Assembly (NCBI GenBank): GCA_900239685.1
Contig: OENT01000309.1
Coordinates: 1 to 64,000, forward strand
Source: Rotaria macrura
Lineage: Eukaryota; Rotifera; Eurotatoria; Philodinida; Philodinidae
DNA length: 64,000 bases
Reading direction: 5' to 3'
Positions 55,215-64,000 of this stretch are shown one piece after another. Under the pieces are notes generated by a model. It made no database searches. It worked only from the letters and a program-made list of their open reading frames with translations, and had not been told where the DNA came from. A program made the position numbers and the translations under genes. The stretch's first letter is position 1; each line of letters starts with the position of its first letter.

Positions 55215-55278
55215 ATAATAATAATAAATATTCATATTAACTGACAAGAAATTTTCCTTTTTCATTTCGTTTGAATTT

Positions 55279-55284
55279 AATAAA
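55279..55284 (+). terminator. Candidate polyadenylation signal AATAAA for alpha-tubulin
   Basis: AATAAA about 65 nt after the stop codon, with another AATAAA at 55220-55225, only 6 nt after it. The downstream one is the more usual distance. Tentative in AT-rich DNA. Confidence 0.4.
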
Positions 55285-58200
55285 CGAAATTTTCATGAGA
55301 ACATTCAAATTGAGACATGTATTCCATTGATTATATTTTAAAATTTTCAACTATTGAAATTCCTTTGAGATAGTTTGACTTGAATAGAATGAAAGCAACT
55401 ACTCATGCGGCTACGTAGAAAATCTAAAATATAATTGAAAATTATGATTTGATATTCGTTTTTACTTCGTCTCTAGCTGAAAAAATATAATCTATAGCAT
55501 ATGAAATAAAAGACAATAGATTGTGTATTTACAAACATATGCATGCAGTAGTTATGAATTTGTTTCTCACTTTTGAGTGTCATGTTTATACTCAAATAGT
55601 ACAGAGTTTCAATGTAAATTTTTCAGACAAAGTTTGCCTGAAATAGCACATCAAATCTAACTCTTAACTGGAATAGTACCTAAATAAACCCATTTCTTAT
55701 CTTTATTCATTTTATATTCACTCTGTGTTTTGCATAATTATTCAAATACGTTTTTAAATCGTACGTCTTGCTTGTCAAATTAATGCTACTTGTCCTCATG
55801 ATACGACATAGTCTTAATTACTGATAAGCCTTACAAGAAACAGACATGCACAACACCGAGAGACTAATTAGCAACTAACGGTTCCATATCTGAAGATACG
55901 AATGTTCTCTGTGTTTAATATAAACTTGACAATGGTGTATGTACTGTTGTTTCCACCAACAGCAATGCTCTAATATTCTAAGTTTGCTCACACCATTAAA
56001 ACTTATTGACAAACATGTAATATCACCACTATGATTCATTGATCGATTTTTGGCTGTATTTACACTTTTGTTGATGACCGAAAATTGTTTTTTCTTATTG
56101 AAGTTTCTTCACTCACATCAAGACTGATATTTTGATTATATCGAAAAAGACAGCAGTGTGAAATGCAAGTTTCTCCTATGGTTATCACTGAAATTTGAAT
56201 GTAAACTTTTCATGTCACATAACAGATTTATCACTGGGAAACGTGACAGTACCTTGATCAGTTAGGTTTTCGTAATTTGGTCGACTGCACACATACAATA
56301 AGAATGGATTTCGAAATTCATACAAGATCACTGCGGTAGAACATAGACTTACCTTCTTTTAATTTGAATTCACTAAAGATTACATACGACGGTTATTTGA
56401 ATAATAATGATCAATTTTTAAAATGTTTGACGTCAAAAAAGTTCTCACTTTCTCATATATGCGCGTGTTTATTCAATATTTTCAAAATAGAGTTTGTGTG
56501 ATTTTCAGCATCTCAATAAAACTGAACATGCGTAGAAACACCGGTCGTTGAGTAAGGACAAAACAGTCGAAACGCTTTGTTTCAGCACAATTTATTCTGT
56601 TGAGAATCTGACAGGCGCATGATTCGCTATTGAATAACGTCAAGATTTCAAAAGTCTATTTGTCTTTCGTTGTTTTTGTTTTGCATTATTTCCATCGAAC
56701 ATCATAAAAACATCAGATTGACATAAAAAAAGCAGGTATGAATAATGTATTTGTCATGTGATCTTCTTCTGAAGGAAAAAATTCGTTGATTAAAACTTTG
56801 ATGTCTTTATCGAACTTTAACTTAGCAAACGATAGTCTCCTTTGCCATATTTTTGAAAAACAAGTGACCTAAAAATACAATGCTTACACACCCACATATA
56901 TGTATTTATATGTATATAGTTTATCAAAGTATATTGTGACAATATTTTTATTTTGACTTCTTTATTGATTGCAAAAAAAAATTCTATTGGACAAAACTTA
57001 TAAATTTAATTAAGGTAAATAATAAATTATAAGAATTTAGTATCAAAAAGTACTCAAGGGGAATCAGCATATGAATTAAACATAAAAGGATGCATTGGAA
57101 TATAATACAAAAACAACACAATTATTATCTTTTGCTGAAATATATGTTCATACTAATGTTTCTTGTTGTAAAAGAACAACTATAAATTAAAAATCGGTGG
57201 TTTCATTTTCCTTTGGATTACGACTTTGAACTCATTTTGCAACAATCACCTTATCATGTTTTAATTCTCGAACCGCCGATCATCGGTATTTGATATATTA
57301 CTAATTTACAACATACACATTTTCACTGGCTCGTTTTTTTTTGTTATTTTTTTGCTGTATTATCTTTTATTCGTTTATTTCGAACAATGGTGACATATAT
57401 CATGGATCAAGAGGTTGAAGAAATCTTTTGTAATTCTTTTTTGTTTACACTACTTCGTTTTTATCAAGTGATCCATTATTAGACTGAATGCTTATCCTTG
57501 AAAAGAAACAAGAGATATTCAATATTTTTCCTATTTCAATATACACTTATTAGAAAAGCTTTAGCCAAGGTTGATAATAATGAATGAGCGTGCATTGTTT
57601 GAACAAAGAAATCTGATTAAAATAAAAAGAAAAGTATTTTTAATTCATGACTAAAGACACGTATTCTAATTATTCATGCATTGTTACAAGAAAGAAAAAA
57701 ATAACAGAATACTATGTTTAAGTAAATAAATGAAGTCAGTTTCGGGAGGTTTGTTTTTTGCCTATTTCTAGAATCGATGGTTTGCAAATAAAACCGTCAG
57801 TAAAAAAGGTTAATCGTTTCCCGAAAGAGACATGAGAGAACGGGTACAAATGAAAAAGTGGAAAAGGAAATGAGTAGAGGCAAGAATGATCGATGCGATT
57901 TATTCTTGTCAATGACTTAGGGCACATTGAAAAACAACAAGTGTATGAACGAACAAAAGAAAAGCTGGGTTATGATGATGATGATTTGATGTTCGTCCGT
58001 TACTCTTCTATATGTTTTGTTTTTTATTCTATGATCTGTAAAAAGACAAATGACCTTAGGTAGTCTAGGGAATGTGCTTTTCTAAAAAGAGACCCAATGA
58101 TCAAGATGTCTCCGTTTCGACTTTCATTCTAAACCTAGTCAACTCTTTATCATAATGAATAGTTTCGTAGTGGTTGATGAATGTTTAAAAAATTGAATCG

Positions 58201-61200
58201 ATTCAATTTTGTTTTCTCTTTCTTCTGCTAAGTGATTGTCGGTCGTAGCTAATCATCTAATTGAAGAATCTAATGCAGACCTCATGTTAAGATGAGTGTA
58301 AAACGAAAGGCAAAAGCAAGTCAACCTACTTAAATAACTTCTTAATTATGAGGCAGCTAGAGCGAAAAAAAGAGCACTAGACAATTTTTTCTACACCAAT
58401 GAAGAAACAAATTTCCACGACTGAATCGTGTGAAAATGTCATGCGCATCGTGAAAAGGTCGAATAAAATATACAATCGATGGAATTATTGATTTTTTATT
58501 GAAAATATTAATGTCCTTCTTTCTTTTGACTAGAAAACATGACCTTTTAAGTTTCGTCTGCTTGTGAAATTTTGCACCAGATGTTCCAGCTGAGAAATAT
58601 TTCACACTCAAAAAACGTTGATACATAGATGAATATTAATTAGCTGTAACAATACTTTGGATTTGTTTTGTTCACGTACCTCCATTAATGATCTGACGGG
58701 ACAAAAATCTCTATATAGGACTATGTTTATTGCTAGGTTTCACTTACAAAGATAAGAGTTTATAACAAAGAAGTGAGACACTAGAAAGAAAGAGAGAAAC
58801 TTGGGCGTAATAGTAAGCAAGATGATAAAAGGAAATAAAAAGAGTAGAGAAGAAAGAACCGCGATAGCAAAACACTTCGACAGTGAAAAAAAGAGAAAGA
58901 AATTGTCATGATGGACAGCAACAAGTTGTGTTTTCATTAATTGTTGCCGATGCATTAGTTCTTTTTTTCTCTCATTGAAGTGCACTTATTGACTAGCTGT
59001 TTTTATCAAAGAAATATAAGCTTTTATTTTTATAGTTCCAATTAGGTAAACCATCGTTAATGGTAATTATAAAGATCATATAGCAAAAGGTGTTGAGAAA
59101 AGGATTCTCTGAGATGATTTTACTTTATATATATATCGAGTGAGACAATAACATGTGTTGTCTGAGACATGTTGTTTTTATTTAGCAATTTATATAATTG
59201 ATTACAATGATATTGATATTGATATTGTTTTCTTTTTCCTTTTTATCTGACATTTGACGAATAAAAGAATTATCTACGCAAATCATTCGATAGAATTATT
59301 GTATGTTTCTTATATTTTCTTCTAGACAAGAGTCAGTTATTCATTGAAGATATACTAAGTAATAAAATTTTGCTTATTTATGCTTGTCAAAGCGTGTGTC
59401 ATTTAGTTTTGATGTCACACGAATTAATTTCCTTTTTTACAAGTTTATTATTTTCATATACATAGTTAAGTGAATATTAACTATAAACAATAAGAAATAT
59501 GCTATCTCAAATTCTTAGCTACGGATAGCCTTAATAAAACAACAATCAGAATGCTTGACAGAGACATGAGAAAAATGTTCATCTTATTCTTTCTACTGTT
59601 TTTCTTTACTATGTGCGAGGACTTTTTCTGTTATAGTTGAAATATGTTCTCCTGCTCATAGCATGGCTATCACAAGAGATCGATAATATGCAAACGATCG
59701 AGAATAGTCGCCGTTATTGTCGGCATCTTTGCGTGTTCTGTCTCTCTCTCTCTCTCTTTGTCACTTGTGCTCTTATTCGGAAAAACATCTGTCAGAATGT
59801 TTACTGGCATGGTGTATTTACACAAATCGCATTATAATCTCATTGTCGCCCTACCAACAACTATTGACATAAAAATTTTTCTTCTCTTTATCGTGAGGGA
59901 AATGTTAATATATTATTAAAAAGCATTGAAGCATATGAAATAGTTTTGTAATTATTCTTTTTTTTTGCCTTTTCAACAAAGGTTAGATATGTCGGATTAC
60001 CATCTTAATTTAGTTAGAGAGAAAAAAATACATGCAATTCGTTACGTGACTGTCTTATACTATTAAACTTAATTCCAAGTATTTTCCGTTACATGTCACT
60101 CGTTGTTGTCACAAGTGCTTATGAATAGAACATGTATTTTTTTAAAATAAAACCCTTTTTTCAGGATTCAGTTCTACTTTATCAAGTGTTTGCTTTCGTT
60201 TTACCCCGAAATGTGTAAATGTAATCATTTAAAATTCGAATGTAAATCGTTATTCTACTCACAATCGATAGGGCTTCCGTTATATATATGTATGAATAAT
60301 ATTTTTGCATGTTATTAGTGTGTAGGTTGTTCGTATTTTTCAAGACTCTCTAATATGTGTACACTAAGGTAAGGTACTAAATCCATGATTGGACGAAGAA
60401 GAACACCGATTTATTTTTCCTTGGGAACTCAAAAAAATATGATTGACGGTTAGCTATTTGATTTTGATCGTATATTTTTATTTTTTCATTTGTAATGCCA
60501 TTTGATTTGTGTGATTCATCATAGTGTAGTAGAAAATTATCAGATTTCAATCTTTTGTGTTGCCCATATTTCTATCATACATAGAATAGAATTCTCTATA
60601 CAAACATCATAAATCTTAGATCAATGTGGTTCTCTTTGTCGTATAATGATTATCATATTGATAATTCGAACAATGTGCTTGGTAACCAAGTGCCATCATC
60701 TTTCTATGACTTGATGGTAGTAAGTAGATCAGATTAGTACTTGTGCTTTTCTTCGTTTTCTTTACAACAAAAAAAAATGTAGAATATGGAATTTATCCAA
60801 GGGAAATTCACCTAAATCAATACTTGTTCGGTTCGAATTCCGTGAACGTACATACAGTAGTATCAACAAACAGTAATAGATATGTATTTATGTAATGTCA
60901 CTTTCATTTGTAAAGATAAGAATTCTACTAGTTATCGAGTAGATTGATGTTCTGACGATGAGACATTGTTTTCTTATCTAAGTAACCGTTGCTAAAATGC
61001 GATGTCGTCTCTATTTAAAGGCTTCTAGACAGATGTATATATATACAAAACATAAGAACACTAATGGGGGTATTGAAATCAGAAGAGAATTAATATAAAT
61101 ACATATCGCATTGTTTAACTAAAATGATCTCGTTTTTCCTTTCGTTCTCTTGAAAGTAAATCTTTAGAGAAATATCTATTTAGCTATAATAAGATATGAC

Positions 61201-61920
61201 TAGGAAATGATAAATAATAGACCGATGCCACTAGTATTTTTTTATTCTATGTTAAATTGATAAGAAAATGAGTACGATCTTCGAGGGTCACAATGTTGAT
61301 TCTAAATTTTGTCTCACTGCTACGTTTTACATTTTAGCTGCATACGATGACCTTCCTTTTTCCTATTTACGAGGAACAAATCAATAGAAAATGTCAATCA
61401 TAATTTTTCTCGTTAGAAACCTGTTGCCATATCTGAAAAGATCATTATCCAGCGTTTATCGATACTAACAGAAAGATCTATGCCGATCAAAGTCTCGATC
61501 GATAATTTAACCATCGATCATAATTGTATTTTTTTTTCATTGCATGTACATCAATTCCTATGGGTTTCTTGTTGTTCTACGATAGTCGTATTGATAGTTA
61601 ATTCCCAAAAAATAGAAGTTTTATATATATATATACATATATTGACTAAATTTCAATTTCTATCTTATATCAATCGTAAATAATCAATGCAAATCATTTA
61701 TTCAGCAAAGAAACAAAACATGATGATGTTGTTGATCATTTTCTTTTCTGACGACTATTCGTTAATGATAAAATCGACTGTAAATACAAAACTAACTTCA
61801 TTTATTTTCACTAAGCATAGACAAACAGTTATATTAAAAAAAACAGAAGTCCAATGTTTGTTCTCATGTAAATATGGAATAAAAACAGAGAAGAAAACCT
61901 AAGTAAAAGATTTTCTTACA
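55285..61920. other. AT-rich spacer upstream of the dopamine receptor
   Basis: About 6.6 kb with only short, isolated open frames on both strands (for example 57736-57927, 58357-58626, 58740-58985, 61480-61683). A TC dinucleotide run is at about 59741-59757. No gene family was recognised. Long upstream regulatory DNA of the receptor gene is possible. Confidence 0.5.
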
Positions 61921-61996
61921 CACACATATAATATATATCTATCTATATATATATATAGATATATATGTAGATAGATAGATAGATAGATAGACGGAT
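61921..61996. repeat. AT/ATCT-GATA microsatellite
   Basis: A compound simple repeat: AC/AT dinucleotides, then ATCT units, then AT dinucleotides, then about eight GATA units ending in GACGGATAG. The ATCT and GATA arms are complementary and could fold back on each other. Confidence 0.85.
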
Positions 61997-62263
61997 AGAA
62001 ATAAAAATAGATTTTGTCGAATACTTTAACTAATGAGATTTTCTTTCGTTGTTTTTTCTTTTGTTTTATATATTTTGATCATATCAGTAACAATGTCGAA
62101 TGGATCACTTCGTAAAAGTCTTACATGTAAAAGAAAAAATATGACAATACCACTGTTGAAACAAAAGAATTAATAATAACAACCAAACGGAACGGTAATA
62201 ATAATTTTGGGTTAGACGATCTTTTCCTTCGTCAACGTCGTCACTTTTCTCTTATTCTCTCCT

Positions 62264-62300
62264 TCTCTCTCTCTCTCTCTCTCTCTCTCCCTCTCTCTCG
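62264..62300. repeat. (CT)n tract upstream of the dopamine receptor
   Basis: Nearly pure CT dinucleotides with one CC interruption, about 370 nt upstream of the preferred start codon. Pyrimidine tracts are common in promoters and 5' UTRs, and this one may lie in the receptor leader. Confidence 0.8.
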
Positions 62301-62672
62301 GTATCTCTTTCTCAGCGGCATATTCTACTTTTCTTCTCTCTTTCTACGTCGAAGCAACGGCGTTTGCTCCTCACGCATGATCGTCCCAAAATGAGACTTG
62401 CTAGGACATGGCGAGAAAATCAGTCAGGAGATGAAGCTTTCGACAGACCACTTCAAACTTCGAACAACACTAACACTGCTGACACAGTGCTATCAATCCA
62501 AATTTCAACAGCACCTATTATACATATTAAATTTAAAAGTAAATCTTTTCATCAATATAAAATTACTTTGGCCATCATATTTATCATCTACAATAACTAT
62601 TCCACTAACCAATACGCTCACTATTTCTTATCTATTTATATTTATAAATTTATTAACAATTCACTTTTTAAT

Positions 62673-63905
62673 ATGCAACAATTATCAAACGATACAGGTT
62701 CCTGGAATTTAATTGCTGCTCCACCTCCATCTGCATTGCTTTATAATTCGAGTACCTATGAAGCGCTACCACATAATAGTACACCCGGAAATGATATTAA
62801 CAATTTAATTTTATCAATCTCATCTTTAGTAGATTCACAAACGCGAACGAATGAAGCGAATTCTGTTAACTATTGGGCAATAGCACTTGTAATTTTCCCA
62901 TTATTTACTATAGTTGGTAATGCACTTGTTGTTGTTAGCGTTTATCGAGAAAAATCATTACATACTGTAACAAATTATTTCGTTGTATCACTTGCCATAT
63001 CCGATATAACTGTTGCTGCTGTTGTCATGCCATTTGCTATTTATCTTGAAGTGAGTAGAACAAATGTAAATTAACAATTAACTAACAATCAACTAGCCAT
63101 GTATACATATACATGTGTTTTTGTGCGTAGACATTAGTTTAGTTTCAGTGCGGAAATGAAACATCATGGGCACGTAGTAACTGTTATAGATATAAATAAG
63201 ACGAATGCAAAGATCCAAACACAAAAGAATATGCTAGACATGATTGATGAGATCAAATAAGTTGATCGGGAGCTATCTTTTTAAAATAGAACTATGTACA
63301 ATCTGTTTTCTAAAGCACAAAAGAAATACTTCACATTTCAGATGTAGTCGGAAATCCTGCATGAAATCGTGATATATTATTAAGAATAGAATTTGGAAGC
63401 TGTTTTTGTAAGACGAAAGATCCAGTTGTTCTAGTCTATTCTAGTACTTGGAAGAATCAATAGTTGTTTCGAAAAGAAAATAACAGACGATATCATGCTT
63501 TGTAAAACATAACCATATTGAAGTACCTAACGCTTTTCGTGAAATCTCTACGATGTATCTTTTATTTATTTACATTTGTTATAATGAAGTTAGTAATTTT
63601 AGTCGAAGAAAACTAATTTGCATCACTTGTTTCAGTCTTTCAGATAGCTTGACCTATAAATAATGAACACTTAAACGTTAATATCCATCAACTTTGACAT
63701 TAGCATATGATTCATCCTTGTCTTTCTTTTCTAGTTTAATCGTGTATGGGAATTATCAGAACGTTTATGCGACTTTTGGGTAGCTTCTGATTGTATGGCT
63801 TGCACAGCATCGATTCTAAACTTAGTAAACTAAAAAAAAACCAAGAAATATTCTTCTGTAATTCTTCTTGTTTCCGCATTTTTAGGTTGCCATTGCCGTC
63901 GACCG
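62673..63905 (+). CDS. DRD2-like: D2-like dopamine (aminergic) receptor, 5' part (3 exons seen)
   Basis: Exons: 62673-63050, 63735-63824, 63886-63905. The next exon is beyond the window. It is a class A G-protein-coupled receptor of the plasma membrane. The N-terminus has three glycosylation sequons (NDT, NSS, NST). TM1 (about 66-90) contains GN (Asn83 = N1.50), then REKSLHTVTNYF. TM2 has LAISD (Asp111 = D2.50) and MPFAIYLE. TM3 starts at Cys138 (3.25), with Asp145 seven residues on (the amine-binding D3.32), then CTASILNLVAIAVDR, which ends at the DR of the DRY motif. This matches dopamine D2/D3 receptors closely (REKALQTTTNYL, MPWVVYLE, CTASILNL in human). Octopamine or serotonin receptors are less likely, but I cannot exclude them without TM5-7. 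The start Met at 62673 is preferred because it gives a normal short ectodomain; the frame is open upstream to 62364. Exon 3 has only 20 nt. Confidence 0.85.
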
Positions 63906-64000
63906 GTAAGATTTAATTAATGAAGAACACAAAATAGAAAGAGAAACTCTTATCATGATCGAGGACTTAAGATGCCTGTCAAATGCCTTTACTTCAGTCA

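Overview
This is a nuclear genomic window from an animal. The DNA is AT-rich, and the genes are split by many GT-AG introns, most of them only 50-70 nt long, with a few of 0.7-2.6 kb. I rebuilt the genes by hand from exon reading frames, splice-site phase and resemblance to known families. All seven are typical metazoan genes (a SPATS2-like protein, peroxiredoxin-5, a USP30-like deubiquitinase, CNOT4, a KIF21-type kinesin, alpha-tubulin and a D2-like dopamine receptor). The mix of tiny introns, AT-rich spacers, decayed LINE/hAT relics and fairly divergent proteins suggests an invertebrate. A bdelloid rotifer is my best guess, but that is inference and not proven by the sequence.

Layout. 1-7.2 kb: gene-poor, with the end of a GC-rich hAT-like repeat (to 108) and a repeat bounded by C and G runs (3.6-4.05 kb). 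7.2-9.4 kb (-): SPATS2-like gene, 7 coding exons. 9.4-14.3 kb: spacer holding a second GC-rich hAT-like repeat (12.58-12.95 kb). 14.28-16.16 kb (-): PRDX5, 8 exons. 16.28-20.68 kb (+): membrane-anchored USP30-like deubiquitinase, 10 exons, head to head with PRDX5 across only 121 bp. 20.7-31.4 kb: the largest stretch with no recognisable gene. 31.4-37.84 kb (-): CNOT4, 13 exons, with a hAT MITE and its perfect 8-bp target duplication in one intron. 38.37-49.48 kb (+): KIF21-type kinesin-4, 18 exons, head to head with CNOT4 and carrying a decayed LINE reverse transcriptase in an intron. 52.0-55.2 kb (+): alpha-tubulin with an unusual K40 loop. 55.2-62.7 kb: spacer ending in microsatellites. 62.67-63.9 kb (+): 5' part of a D2-like dopamine receptor that runs off the window.

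How the genes relate. These are unlinked housekeeping and signalling genes, not an operon or gene cluster. Two head-to-head pairs (PRDX5/USP30-like and CNOT4/KIF21-like) probably share promoters. The first pair joins two proteins with mitochondrial links. The kinesin and its downstream neighbour alpha-tubulin are both cytoskeletal. I found no CRISPR array, rRNA, convincing tRNA or prokaryotic island. The most unusual items are the polytopic N-terminus and altered cysteine box of the USP, the missing WD40 part of the kinesin, the microexon that encodes the PRDX5 active site, and the rebuilt K40 loop of the tubulin.
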